A stretch of DNA of 64,000 nucleotides from Prorocentrum cordatum (Eukaryota; Sar; Dinophyceae; Prorocentrales; Prorocentraceae): contig CAUYUJ010014560.1 in the NCBI GenBank assembly GCA_963575745.1, positions 1,006,878 through 1,070,877 on the forward strand. The letters run 5' to 3'. How positions within the stretch are numbered: position 1 is the stretch's first letter; every line of letters starts with the position of its first letter. This document shows positions 20,131 through 29,978 of this stretch, piece by piece. The notes beneath the pieces are model-generated. The model did not search any database. It was given only the letters and a program-made list of their open reading frames with translations, and was not told where the DNA came from. The translations under genes were made by a program, and so were the position numbers.

Positions 20131-22602
20131 ATGGCGGCTCACCAGGTCAACGTCACGATCAACGGCTCCGTGGTTGACCAGAGCCCGCCTGGGGATGGAC
20201 CGGTTACGCGTGAGAACCTCAATCGCCGTGTTGACGACATCGTCAACGTTGCCCATGCGTTTACCGTGACCCTCACCAACATGGCCATTAACTTTCACGG
20301 GGCCTACGACAAACATGTTGACGAGGTGCAGAGGGCTGCCGATGACATGGCGCGGAGGATCGAGGACTTAACGCGGCAGAACGCTGCGTTGCTCCACGCC
20401 AGTGACGACGTCAACGAAAACCTCAAGAGGGCGCAGGACGAGGTTAACGCTCTGGTTGCGACGATTACAGAGCTGAACATCAAGAATCGCGACTCGGAGG
20501 TTAACACGGCGGAGAATGCGACCAAGTACAGGCGCATCAACGAGAACATTGGTTACCTCTTGAACACCGCCAGGCGTCTTACCGAGAACATCACGCCTCT
20601 GCAGGACTTCGAGGGCAAACGGGATGCGGCACTACGCATGTTAGTGGGAGTTACCGAGAGGCTTGAGGGTTTACAGAGGTTCTTGAATGACCCGATCAGC
20701 TCCTCGGTTACCATCATCCCGCAGGTGCCTCCGCCGTTGCCTGAGCTGCCTCCAACGGCAGCACTCGCCAAGGCGCCACCCGTTGCCGTCACCGCGGCAG
20801 CCGAGTCCATGGCCTCAGGCGCGCCCCCAGTGATGCAGGTTAACGTGGCTCCATCAGGGAAAGCTCCCCCGGCTCAGGACCTTACCGGCGCAACCACCAA
20901 GGCCGGAGGGATCCGACGGTCCATGTCGCCGAACAAAATCCCGCAGTCAACGGAGCCACAACCTGTTTACAAGAAAGCGCCAAAGGCCATGCATGAGCGC
21001 AAACGGGAATTGGAAGAGTTACTGCAGATCGGCATGAAGATGGATGAAGATCGCGCGAAGAGCAGTCAACGTGACGAAGCACCAAAAGGTCCTACCCCTG
21101 TTGTGAACGTGAGGCTGGCCAAGCCACCTCCTCCGGGGCTTGGCGAGTCAAGAGCATCGAGCAGCGTTAGCGGCATGAAGCCCTCGCCTCCGGAGCCCAA
21201 GAGGTTACCGGTCCAGCATATCCCGCCACCGCAGCCTCAAGTCGTTAACCGCGCGAATGACCAGCTTGCGGGATGCTCTCGGAACGTCGCCAGGGCCGTG
21301 TACCGCCCGCTGTGCCACGTCAACGGTCACATGCCCATGCTGAACGACAGGAGCGACGACTACGACGTTAACTACAAGGCGGAACCTGACCCCAGGGAAG
21401 TGGTCGCATTAACGATGAAGACGCGCGACAACTGGCGCAGGTTTGAGGGCAACTTAGTCGGGCATGTGGCGAAGGTGGGGTTGACGACCCCTGGCGGTCG
21501 GTCTATTCAGGGCAACGCGGGGCGGGGGCTTAACGATTACGATGAAGTATTCGTTGACATCTACGGCCAACACGCTTACGGTTTCATCGGCTATGCCGTG
21601 TTGAAGGGCCCAAGCAGCTGGAGATCTCAGTTGACGGAGAAAGAGTTGACCAAGCATGATGAATGGGTTGACGCAGTTGGGCACGTACAATCCCTGTTTG
21701 ACGACGAGTACGTGCCACCACTCCACGTTAACGATCTTCACCCATCGTGGTTTGAGCTCCACAGTTGCCCGGACACGCAGGTGTACGTCAACATGGTGCC
21801 GGAGATGAACGAGAAGCAGCTTAACGGTCTTCTCTTAACGTGGGCAGGGATGCTGCCCCACGGCAACCCCACCGTGATCTCCGTTAAGCACCTGGTGGAA
21901 GACACCCGTGGGCCGCACGGCTACATCTCGACGGGAGTTACCGTAATTCGGTTTGCGACGCCTGACCTTGCCAAGCTCTACTGCCGTTACATGAACGGGC
22001 TCCAGGTGCATTACCGTAACTACTTCATCGAGGACCTCGAGGTCAGGAGCACCGAGGAGTTAAAGGGCAGCATCAACAGGCCTCCAGTCTACTGGCACCA
22101 GACCATCTTAGATGTCGCTCTTAACGATCAGGGATCCATGGGGGCACTTTACCGTGACAATTGGCCTGCTGATCATATCACCGAGCGTAAAAGCGATCAT
22201 CGTGAGAAGCTTTGCTGGTTTGGCTGGTTACCGTGCGACGACTTCCCCAACTGGCTTACCGATCCGACCTGGACTGTGAACCCGTTTACCGGCGCTGCGG
22301 TCGAGGAGCACCTCCGTAACAATCCAGGCGGTGGGCCTCTGTTGAAGGCTCCCCACGCCAGTTACTGGAGGGCCATCGGCACCTACCACAACATTGTTGA
22401 CGGGTCCATCAAGAGCTTTGACGAGGGGTGCTGGCTCGACGACGAGGAGCGCATTAACGCGTACCTGGGCACCGACTATTACAGCCCGATGCAGGCCCTT
22501 AACAGGGTGTCGTCCTACACAGCGGCCAGTGTGGGGCATCGCGGGTTACCGAGGTCGAGGGGCGCACGGGCCCCGTCGGTGAGGCGCCCGCGCCGCTCGT
22601 AA
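20131..22602 (+). CDS. Accessory ORF of the copia element: coiled coil, Pro-rich linker, candidate RRM
   Basis: 823 codons from ATG 20131 (MAAHQVNVTING) to TAA 22600-22602, lying between RNase H and the 3' LTR where some elements carry env. Residues 27-200 are heptad-rich (VDEVQRAADDMARRIEDL, NLKRAQDEVNALVATITELN), a long coiled coil. About 205-375 is Pro/Ala-rich (PQVPPPLPELPPTAALAKAP). The rest is globular. Residues 549-638 fit an RRM: TQVYVNMVP (beta-1), NEKQLNGLLLTWAG (alpha-1), TVISVKHLV (beta-2), STGVTVIRFATPDLAKLY (beta-3/alpha-2), NGLQVHYRNYFIEDLEV (beta-4). The tail is Arg-rich (RSRGARAPSVRRPRRS). There is no signal peptide or membrane span, so it is not envelope-like. A nucleic-acid chaperone or RNA-packaging role is inference. 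The frame is uninterrupted. Confidence 0.85.
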   Translation: MAAHQVNVTINGSVVDQSPPGDGPVTRENLNRRVDDIVNVAHAFTVTLTNMAINFHGAYDKHVDEVQRAADDMARRIEDLTRQNAALLHASDDVNENLKRAQDEVNALVATITELNIKNRDSEVNTAENATKYRRINENIGYLLNTARRLTENITPLQDFEGKRDAALRMLVGVTERLEGLQRFLNDPISSSVTIIPQVPPPLPELPPTAALAKAPPVAVTAAAESMASGAPPVMQVNVAPSGKAPPAQDLTGATTKAGGIRRSMSPNKIPQSTEPQPVYKKAPKAMHERKRELEELLQIGMKMDEDRAKSSQRDEAPKGPTPVVNVRLAKPPPPGLGESRASSSVSGMKPSPPEPKRLPVQHIPPPQPQVVNRANDQLAGCSRNVARAVYRPLCHVNGHMPMLNDRSDDYDVNYKAEPDPREVVALTMKTRDNWRRFEGNLVGHVAKVGLTTPGGRSIQGNAGRGLNDYDEVFVDIYGQHAYGFIGYAVLKGPSSWRSQLTEKELTKHDEWVDAVGHVQSLFDDEYVPPLHVNDLHPSWFELHSCPDTQVYVNMVPEMNEKQLNGLLLTWAGMLPHGNPTVISVKHLVEDTRGPHGYISTGVTVIRFATPDLAKLYCRYMNGLQVHYRNYFIEDLEVRSTEELKGSINRPPVYWHQTILDVALNDQGSMGALYRDNWPADHITERKSDHREKLCWFGWLPCDDFPNWLTDPTWTVNPFTGAAVEEHLRNNPGGGPLLKAPHASYWRAIGTYHNIVDGSIKSFDEGCWLDDEERINAYLGTDYYSPMQALNRVSSYTAASVGHRGLPRSRGARAPSVRRPRRS

Positions 22603-22998
22603 AAGGTGGCAGGTGACCAGCATGCTGTAGTTTACGCTCTCCCTCATCTCCCCTCTTAACTCGGCTTAACAATCGTGTGGCGGTAGCTTGTTGAGCTGAG
22701 CCTGTGTGCATGTGCATCTTTTGTAGTTACCGCAGGTATTGGCGAATAAAAAGCGAAAGCAATCAAAATCATCCAAATGCTAGCCTGCCGTGTAAACTTT
22801 AGATGCTCCGTTTAAACTTGTGACTGCAAGAGCGTTTACTCGAGCTCATGTTACATGTGTGAGATACGTGGTGCTCGTAAACGCTGTCACGAGACCTTTC
22901 GAATTCAACGTCATGACGATTTGCGTGCAGCATGTTGCGTCGTTTAACCTGTTTTTGTTTGAAGGCGCCTCCCCGTCAGCCCGTACGGACTAGCGTCC
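22603..22998 (+). other. 3' untranslated region of the copia element
   Basis: Noncoding. AATAAA occurs at 22745-22750 (GCGAATAAAAAGCG), a possible poly(A) signal for a short mRNA ending before the LTR. TTAAC/TTACC pentamers recur here as they do in the ORFs and LTRs. Confidence 0.6.
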
Positions 22999-23006
22999 GA
23001 GGGGGG
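22999..23006 (+). other. Polypurine tract
   Basis: GAGGGGGG directly abuts the first T of the 3' LTR, the expected position of the plus-strand primer for reverse transcription. Confidence 0.85.
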
Positions 23007-23181
23007 TGTTAACATGCAAGCGTTCAGGTGACTGGGGAGGAATAGTGACCCTGTTACCTTTGGCTCAAGTGTTTAACGGCTGAAGCCACCGAGACTCGCT
23101 TCGCCGTGCGGGAGTATAAAGGTGACCGATCATCATCACTGTTACTGGGCTCCCGTGCAGAACCCTCCTCGGGGTTTTGCA
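23007..23181 (+). repeat. 3' LTR (175 bp)
   Basis: Identical to 12413-12587 throughout. It carries the same spliced-leader fragment (23059-23069) and TATA box (23115-23120). Confidence 0.95.
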
Positions 23182-23280
23182 GGAGGAGGTGGAGGTGGAG
23201 GTGGAGGTGGAGGTGGAGGTGGAGGTGGAGGAGGAGGAGGAGGAGGAGGAGGAGGAGGAGGAGGAGGAGGAGGAGGAGGC
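23182..23280. repeat. (GGAGGT)n and (GGA)n microsatellite, right half of the split target
   Basis: GGAGGT hexamers then GGA trimers to 23279. Together with 12290-12412 this is the tract interrupted by the copia insertion. Confidence 0.9.
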
Positions 23281-23512
23281 AGGTTTTGCTGCTGCCGTCC
23301 TAGATTCTGACCCCCAGGGGTCCGCTGAAGTCCCCTGGGTTCCCCAGAGGCCTCCCAAGCCTCAAAGAAGAGCACCAAAACATCCCAAAGCCATCCCCAA
23401 TTGGCGAGCCGCCCCTCCCGGACCCCCGACGTCGCGATTTTGTCGCAACATGGATCCCCAGAGCCAGGGGTCTGGACCCCTTACCCAGAATCGGGTTGTC
23501 ATGCGGAGTTGC

Positions 23513-23692
23513 AGTCGAGCATTTGGTTAAGAAGCCTCCTCCCGAAAAACTGGGCCAGCATTTCTTGACCAACTTTCGGGAAAGCTGGCCCAGTTTTTTG
23601 AGCACGTTCGCCCCCTTCAGCGTGAACGGCAGAAAGTGGCCCAGGTGTATGTGTTCAAGAAACTTCCAGGAACCTGGCACAGGTTTTTCTAA
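23513..23692. repeat. Dispersed repeat A, copy 1, with 15-bp hairpin
   Basis: Similar along its length to 26931-27102. Inside it AAAAACTGGGCCAGC (23545-23559) is the exact reverse complement of 23584-23598, giving a 15-bp stem with a 24-base loop. No ORF explains it. Confidence 0.75.
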
Positions 23693-24049
23693 GTGATAGT
23701 TCTCTTGATCATATTTTCGGTTGTGCTGGTTGACGGTCCCGAGGCCCTGTGAGGGCCCCCAGGAGCCGATCATGGCGATCTTCCTGTCGTCGTATCTTTT
23801 TCACGATGCGAGGGGGGGGTCTGGGCTCCTCGACCCTCGGGGGCAGGGGGGCAAGCGCTCAGCAGGAGGCGGAGGATGAGGAGGGGGTGGAGGTGGAGGA
23901 GAGGGAGGAGGACCAGAGTAAACCCAAGGCTCATCAGCGATGTCGAAATACACCCTCCCTCCAAGCTCCCTCCTCACAGGCCCCTACAAGGGGTCATTTC
24001 CACTGAGGGGATTGCGCCGCTGGGGGACACGGACATCTTGGAGCGTGCC

Positions 24050-24225
24050 CAAATACGGTGGAGGCGTTGATTAAGGAATGTGCCCAGGAGGCTGCAGACC
24101 CTGGGGGATTCCTTATCTGATGAGGGTGGCGGGGTATCCATGGCCAAGCCCCTATTGGAGTTCCACCGGCCTCCAGACCCTAGATTCCTTGTAGAAGGGT
24201 TCCTTATCCAGTGCCCCCGCCGTAC
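24050..24225. repeat. Dispersed repeat B, copy 1
   Basis: Shares GTGCCCAGGAGGCTGCA, TCTGATGAGGG, CTCCAGMCCCTAGA and other segments in the same order with 32960-33155. Moderately diverged. The minus-strand translations are also alike (SLLGT, WRPV/E-x-LQ), but that may only follow the DNA similarity. Confidence 0.7.
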
Positions 24226-25770
24226 CATTCTCAGGATTTAGAAGCCACGAGTTAGATTGACTGTTACGCCTTGGCGGTCCTGAATCTTGCCAGATCGCCA
24301 TTCCTGGGACTCCAGAATCCACGCAGCTGTTGCGCCCTGACGGTCCAGAATCATTGCAAAGCACCCTTTCTGGTACGTTAACAAGAAAACCAGTGAAACT
24401 TTTGCGAATATTCAAAATGAGTATGCGCGGCGCTAAGGCGAGAGCCACATTTTGAAAACGATCCGCCTTCAATGCGTGAATTTGTTGTCAGTCGTTAAGC
24501 GTCAGCGTCATGAGCGGTGAGGAAGTCTCAGGTGAAACGCCCGTCCCTTTCGACCGGCCTCGAGGTGCGACAGGGAGGAGTTATCTATAAGGAAGAGGAA
24601 TGAAGGAAGGAGAGGAGGAGGAGGAAGAGGATGATGATGATGAGGAGGAGGAGGAGGAGGAAGAGGAGGCAGCGCCCACCACCCCCTACCGTCACCTCTC
24701 GGCCGCCGTCCATCATGGTGGAGCTTCTCCTCAGGGGGCCATGGCACTTCTGCCACAGGCAAGAGCTGCCGCCCCACCGTGCAGCATTACCCGCCTAAGA
24801 CCAAGGACCACCCCCAGGTACGCGCCAGGAGGAGGCATTCCGCGCCGCGCCTCCCGCCCAGCAGGCTGCAGGTGCCCGTGACGCTGGAGGGATCGAAGGC
24901 GCGCCCGTGGCGCCCTCGGCGCTCTCTGGCCGCGGTCTCCGCAGCGGCGGCGGGCTGTTCGTCGACGGCTGGAGTTCTACGCATGCCTCACCAGATGGTG
25001 TCCGAGTGGATGGGGTCGAAGGACTGCGCCACACTGCCGATGCATCGGCGATGCGTCCCGATGCGGAGCCACAGTTTCTCCACGCCGATGGCGCGGATAC
25101 ATGGTCGATGCGGCGCGATCCCCCGACCCTCTCCATTCGGACCCCAAAGGGTCGAAGAAGAAAAGACACCACAAATATTACTCGACGCTAGATCCCCGTA
25201 TGATGCGCTCCAGAGAAGGCCTCGCCTTCGAGGACCGAAAGAGTTGGCATCTCTTCTTCGGCGGAAGGCGGCGGAAGGTATGCGCAAGGCGGCAGAAGTA
25301 AAACGGGGGCGGTCCGGCGAAAGGCGGCGGACGGGCGGTGGAAGGCGACGGAGTAAAAGATACGCCCCCAAGAGATGACAACCCTTTCGGATTCAGGGTT
25401 TCGGGAACCCGCCATTTGTGCATCTCATTTCCTGGTACGTCCCGCTGTGAGTGTATGGCTGTGAGTGCCTGGGTGTGAGAGCGAGTCCAACTGGATGACG
25501 GGTACGACGACGGCAAGACGGCGGCGTCGCCGACGATGAGGGACAGCGACGACGACGAAAACATCTCACAAACAGGCGTTTTCTTGTCGAAGGCCATGGT
25601 CGAAGAAGAACGCCATAAACAACAATTTTCGGAGATCGGCGCGGATTTCCTGAATCGACGCCGGGCCCCCCCGCGCAGCGCCTCTGGCGCCGCTCCTGGC
25701 GCGCTCCGCGCGCCAGGGAAAAGGGTTCAGTGTCGATCCAAGAGATCCGCGCGGAGCTTCGAAAGTGTTT
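24226..25770. other. Mixed sequence with short GAG tract, no gene recognised
   Basis: A GAG/GAT run lies at 24604-24670. A plus-strand frame from ATG 25536 begins MRDSDDDENISQTGVFLSK, which looks protein-like, but it runs into a GT microsatellite after about 70 codons and has no recognisable domain. Other frames are unconvincing. Confidence 0.4.
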
Positions 25771-25783
25771 GTGTGGTTGTGTG

Positions 25784-25816
<33 letters not shown>

Positions 25817-25912
25817 TCATGCAGTCGGAGGCCAAAAGGCTCCCCGAAGTCGAGCGCAAACTTCCCCAGCCGTGTGTGTGTGTGTGTGTGTGTGTGCGCG
25901 TGTGTGTTTATG
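25771..25912. repeat. (GT)n microsatellites in a short direct repeat
   Basis: Two GT runs (25772-25815 and 25872-25910), each followed by a version of ATGCAGTCGRAGGCCAAA, so a unit of about 100 bases is duplicated. Confidence 0.75.
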
Positions 25913-26059
25913 CAGTCGAAGGCCAAAGGCCCCCTCGCGCCGTGAAACGTTCACGACGTTATGCTTTGTGATTGTTGAGCCGTGGCTGCTGAGCAGTTAT
26001 ATTTTGGTTGGACCCTCTAACGGCGCCCTGGCGCTCTCGCCTTCGCGCGGGCTGCGTTT

Positions 26060-26305
26060 CCTTTGAAAGCGAGGCTCATGCTCGAGCGTTTCGGGATTGC
26101 GCCGAAGCCGACCCCCAAGCAATAACAACGCTCCCGCTCGAGACGTCCTCACGTTTTACTTGGGACTGGCGCTCCTGTTTGCCACAGGAAACCGACCCTA
26201 CAACAAAACCAGCACTCCCGCTCGATACTTCTTTATGTGTCACTGATGAGAGGCGTTCTCGCCTCGACGTTGCAATCTGCCCCTGAAAACCACAGTGCCC
26301 CCGCT
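26060..26305. repeat. Short block of CGCTCCCGCTCGAGAC-type repeats
   Basis: Four or five diverged units of about 50 bases containing CTCCCGCTCGA followed by GACGTCCT or TACTTCTT. They resemble the roughly 40-base repeats of the arrays at 43-57 kb. Confidence 0.6.
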
Positions 26306-26329
26306 CGATAGTTTTGTTCTTCTGCTCAG

Positions 26330-27720
26330 GACTGGGGTCCTCGTCTTGGCATCGCCTCTGGAGGGCTTCTGGGCTTCTTGGCCCCAGGAGGTCCCGAAAA
26401 AGTCCCAGCAACGGCCCCAAAAAGGGCCCCGAAGAAGTGCTTATGAATGCCAAGTGTGCCCAACAGGCCTTGGGACGGCCCAAGAGAGCCCCCAGACAGC
26501 CAAAGAGGGCGTCAAACCGGCCCAAGCAGTTCCGAAGAACCGTCGGGCGCACACGCAGCCCAGGAAGGCTCCCGAAACTCCCAAGAGGACCCCTGACGGT
26601 TTCACAAAGGTTCCCAATCTGCCCAAGGACAACCCCAGATGGTCCCGGTAGCCCCCAGGGTAGCCCCGAACGTTCCCAAGGATCCCCACATCCTCAACTG
26701 CTGCTTCTGCTCCTCGCCCCCCTTCTCTGATGGTGACGTGGATTGGTTGTAGTCTTCTCCAGACGATCCCCCCCAAAGACTGCATCGAATGCCGCGAGTT
26801 CGATTCAGCGTGGTCTTCCCCTCCAACGCTCCCCAAATCTGCGCTGATTCTGCTGATGTGTCGGGCGATCTGAAGGTCGTGGAGTGCCCCAGGGGAGGTT
26901 TTGGCTCGACCTCCTCGGGCGGGAGACCTGGGCGAGCATCTGATTAAGACACCTCCTCCCGAAACGCTGGGCCAGCGTTTCTCAACCAACTTGCCGGAAA
27001 GCTGGCCCAGTTTCTTGAGCACTTTCGCCCCTCCAGCGTTAACACCAGAAATCCCAGGTTAGTTGTAAAAAACTTCCGGGACGCGGGCCCAGATTTCTTG
27101 ACTGATGAATTTTTGCATCGCATTTTTTGAGGCGTGCGGATGCGTTGTTATTCCATTGTTTTTGTCAACGTCCTAAACTCGACTTAGACTTACCGTTACT
27201 AGCTAACCTCATTTAGCTTCTATTGCAAAACTACCAAAATGCACTCACTTTCTGCGCATCGGGGCTCAGGGCCCCACGAGGCCCTTGGGAGGTCCCCAGG
27301 GGGGGCCCAAGATGGCTCTGACATGGTCCAGAAGGCCGCGTCGGGCGTCCCCGAGATGCACCCCAGAAGGGCCCCAAGTAAGGTCTGGCCCAGGTCGGCG
27401 TGACCAAGACCTTCCAACTGCAGCCGAGGCGCCAGCAAGTGGGCCCAAACTATGGTTTCAAGACGGCCCGCGAGGGCCCCGATGCGGCGCTGAGGTGGCT
27501 GCAAGGTGGCCCCAACGGCATCGAGCTGCCTCCTAGAGGGTCCCACGGAAGGCCTGGCCCAGGACAGGAGGAACCAGATCTTCCGAGCGCAGCAATGGGG
27601 CGCCCATCAGAGGTTGCTCCGAGGTGACCAGTCAGGGCGCCGCGGCCTTCCCGAGATGCACCCCAAGAGGACCTCAGGATGACCTTCCACCTGCCGCCGA
27701 CGTGCACGCGGGTGGGACCC
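26330..27720. repeat. CCCCAAGAGGCC-type minisatellite (minus orientation), interrupted by repeat A
   Basis: 26330-26690 and 27270-27720 are rich in GGCCCCAAGAGG, CCCCAAG and GGCCCCGAAG units, the reverse complement of the TTGGGGCCTCTTGG repeats at about 36.0, 40.4, 48.4 and 59.7 kb. Long Pro/Arg- or Gly-rich frames over it are repeat-derived. Confidence 0.65.
26931..27102. repeat. Dispersed repeat A, copy 2
   Basis: Homologous to 23513-23692. The stem is kept as CTGGGCCAGC (26967-26976) against 27001-27010, and the left arm has become a near-palindrome of its own (26962-26980). Confidence 0.75.
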
Positions 27721-28471
27721 TAATATGGCTTCCAGATGTTCCAGTGGGGCCCCAACGCGGTATCAATCTGGCCCCAAAGTGGCCCCCCGCGCGGCGCGCC
27801 ACCATGCCGACATCAGATGGGGAGGACAGCAAATCCAGGCGTGCTCGTCATCGTTGTCGTTGAGGCAAAGAAGTCACCAACCGATCTTCACCCTCCCCAT
27901 GCAATGCGCTGATTGTAGCTGGCATGCATGGGGGCCACGATCTGCGACCCAGTGAATTTATCTTTTCTGTCACATGTCGCTCTCAGCCGTCAGTCTGGTT
28001 CTAAGGCGGGAGCGCCCCTGAGTACCGCGCGGTGCTCGCAGCCTGCGTGCCCGTGGCACGAGCGAGGATCGCGGGCACGAGCACAACCACGGGGATACAC
28101 ATGTCGCCCGCAGGGGCGCAAATATAACCGTTGCGTTTTGAGCTTCGGTTCTGGGCACCAGAGTAGTGCTTCCCCCGTGGACGGTGCGAGAGCGTGACGA
28201 TGAATCGCGAGAGGTCCGAGTGACCTGGGATACTTCTGTGCCTCGCTGCGCCCTCTGCATTCTTGTCTTGCTGTGCGGGTGGCGCTGCGCGTCGTGGGAT
28301 CAAACTGGGTGCGCGTAGCTTGTTCTTGTGCGAGCGTGGAGGGTCTCAGGCGCACCAGTTTACAGGTTTGCCCAGGCGGCTGGCTTCCTCCCAGACGGTG
28401 GCAGGAAGGCCGCTTTCACTCCGATGGTCGAACAGAGTTAGTCGAAGCACCAGTTTCCTAGTGTCTCGATG
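27721..28471. other. No gene recognised; sequence upstream of the retrogene
   Basis: Mixed sequence. The frame that later encodes the 28551 protein is open back to 28263, but the upstream part has no hydrophobic or domain pattern and precedes the decayed spliced leader, so I treat it as noncoding. Confidence 0.4.
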
Positions 28472-28492
28472 CTGTAGCTGTCGTGGCTCAAG
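28472..28492 (+). other. Decayed DinoSL relict
   Basis: Ungapped match to DinoSL at 16 of 21 positions, with TGGCTCAAG perfect at the 3' end and GTAGC perfect near the 5' end. Four of the five mismatches are transitions. It ends 58 bases before ATG 28551, a normal 5' UTR length for a trans-spliced mRNA. Confidence 0.5.
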
Positions 28493-28550
28493 GCAATATT
28501 TTGAACGCGTGCGTCAGGCTCTAAAAGGGCTCCACGGCGAGTTTGCGGCG

Positions 28551-29108
28551 ATGAGTGGCACTGTGCTCTTGTCTGACGCTACCGTGGGACAACAAGCCAT
28601 GAGCGTTAACCAGAAAATCAGCAAAATGGTGATGATCGGAAGCATTCCCCTTGTATACCTGTACATTTCTTTCTCGCAGTCGGGTGACACCGTGAGCCTG
28701 CTGTACACGATCGCAGCTTTTGGTGGTGCACATGGTCTTCGCCACATTATCTGCCGCAGTAAGCCGTGTGATAACCCATCGCTGCACATTGGACGGCCAT
28801 CACCACTTGCAGATCGAAACCAGATGTCTGATTTTTTCGAAATCGAGGCAGGGGGTGCTAACCTCGCATATGCATTCGCCTCGCTCTTCGTCGCCAGGTC
28901 GCATGCTTGCTACACATCTGGTGCTGTGGACCATCTTGGTCAGCAGCGTGACTTCGCCTTTCTGCTGGCAGCCAAGGTGGTCATCACATTTATGGTCACG
29001 TACTTTGTCGTCGCAGTTGGGGCACAGCTGGCTTTTGGGAAGTGGAAGGTCGCAATTGCCACTACCATGCTTGTGGCAGCTTTCTCGAGCGCCTTGTTTA
29101 CACTATGA
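28551..29108 (+). CDS. Intronless multi-pass membrane protein, probable retrogene
   Basis: 185 codons from ATG 28551 (MSGTVLLSDATVGQQ) to TGA 29106-29108. Hydrophobic segments lie at about 26-42 (MVMIGSIPLVYLYISF), 48-62 (VSLLYTIAAFGGAHG), 102-114 (ANLAYAFASLFVA), 134-160 (FAFLLAAKVVITFMVTYFVV) and 166-185, giving four or five spans. The middle reads CRSKPCDNPSLHIGRPSPL and then DFFEIEAGGANLAYAFA. The E-x-G-x-x-NL pattern vaguely recalls small bacterial and protist membrane proteins of unknown function (DUF6790-like), but that is only an impression. The even, non-repetitive amino-acid mix makes it the best host-type gene here. Lack of introns and the decayed leader upstream point to retroposition. 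No function is assigned. Confidence 0.6.
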   Translation: MSGTVLLSDATVGQQAMSVNQKISKMVMIGSIPLVYLYISFSQSGDTVSLLYTIAAFGGAHGLRHIICRSKPCDNPSLHIGRPSPLADRNQMSDFFEIEAGGANLAYAFASLFVARSHACYTSGAVDHLGQQRDFAFLLAAKVVITFMVTYFVVAVGAQLAFGKWKVAIATTMLVAAFSSALFTL

Positions 29109-29978
29109 GTGTGAGGAGGCTCTGCCTGAATCGTCTTGAGGCGGCTATCATTAAATGGCTTCGTATTTCTTATGAGAACCGTGTTGGAACTTCCAACTCG
29201 TTGCACAGTTGTAACCACAGCGGCACAGGAGCACGATGTGGGGTGCCCGTTCGCTCCACCGAGCTCCCCATGGGTGCTTCTGGCAGAGCGACTCCTTGAG
29301 ATCTGCGGGCTCTGAACGTAAGCTCCAGGCGGACCGCGCGAGAAGAATGCTGCATTCAGACTGCCAACGTATGAGACTGCGCTCCCGCCTGGCATGAATT
29401 AGTGTTCAATGTTTCTTATGAAGGCTGCGTGCGCATAAGGCTGCAATCAGACTGCCTTGGAAATTGCGCTCCTGCCTGGCACGAATTTGTGTTGGATGCT
29501 TGTTGGCAGTAACTTACAGCTGCACGATCTTTGCATTACTTATTCTGCTGACGTGGCATAGCTTCAGCATCGCATGAACAACATCAAAGTGTTTCGACTT
29601 TCTTTCCAAGGGTGAGCCAATGTGATCTAATGATCGCCCATTGCTGTCCGAAATTGTGTAAACGCCGAAGCTGGCGCGTGCGTATGAGTACGAGAAATAT
29701 AATAAGCCACAGCGTTCGGATGATTTTGCATACGGGCATTGCCGGTCCGATGGTGTAAGCTCAGTTGCTGTGCGATGATGTTGTGCTGAATGCTGAGACA
29801 TCTGGGTCACGAGCCCAGTGTGGGAGCTGGGGTAGAGTGGGGCGTATGCGGCGTGATCCCCAGGCTGTGCTAGTACCCAGTTTTTTGTGTTTCTGCTGGG
29901 GGTTTGATTGGTCGGGGCCCACGCGCTAGCATCATGTTAGCAGCGCCATGCGTAAGGCTTAGTGTCTGGCTTACGACC
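29109..29978. other. Downstream of the retrogene; one diverged tandem duplication
   Basis: Around 29350-29410 and 29440-29505 the segment CAGACTGCC...GCGCTCCYGCCTGGCAYGAATT occurs twice. Otherwise nothing recognised. Confidence 0.5.

Larger units (their letters stand above)
12413..23181 (+). mobile_element. Complete Ty1/copia-type LTR retrotransposon with an extra 3' ORF
   Basis: Two identical 175-bp LTRs, each TGTTAACA...TTTTGCA, bound a 10,769-bp element. Flanking bases are GGAGG on both sides (12408-12412 and 23182-23186), consistent with a 5-bp target duplication but not decisive inside a GGA repeat. Internal order is primer site, gag-protease, integrase, RT, RNase H, accessory ORF, polypurine tract. 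Integrase before RT is diagnostic of Ty1/copia. The protein motifs resemble the copia-like family common in Symbiodiniaceae and other dinoflagellates. Identical LTRs suggest recent insertion, but 350 bases of LTR give little resolution. Confidence 0.93.

Noticed and set aside
22640-23006. env-like gene before the 3' LTR
   Set aside because: The preceding ORF has no signal peptide or membrane segment, and this stretch is noncoding.
25973-25992. Possible minus-strand spliced-leader relict (TTGAGCC then TGGCT)
   Set aside because: Needs a gap and several mismatches; not better than chance in this much sequence.
26800-26820. GAGTTCGATTCAG resembling a tRNA T-loop
   Set aside because: No matching acceptor, D or anticodon stems around it.
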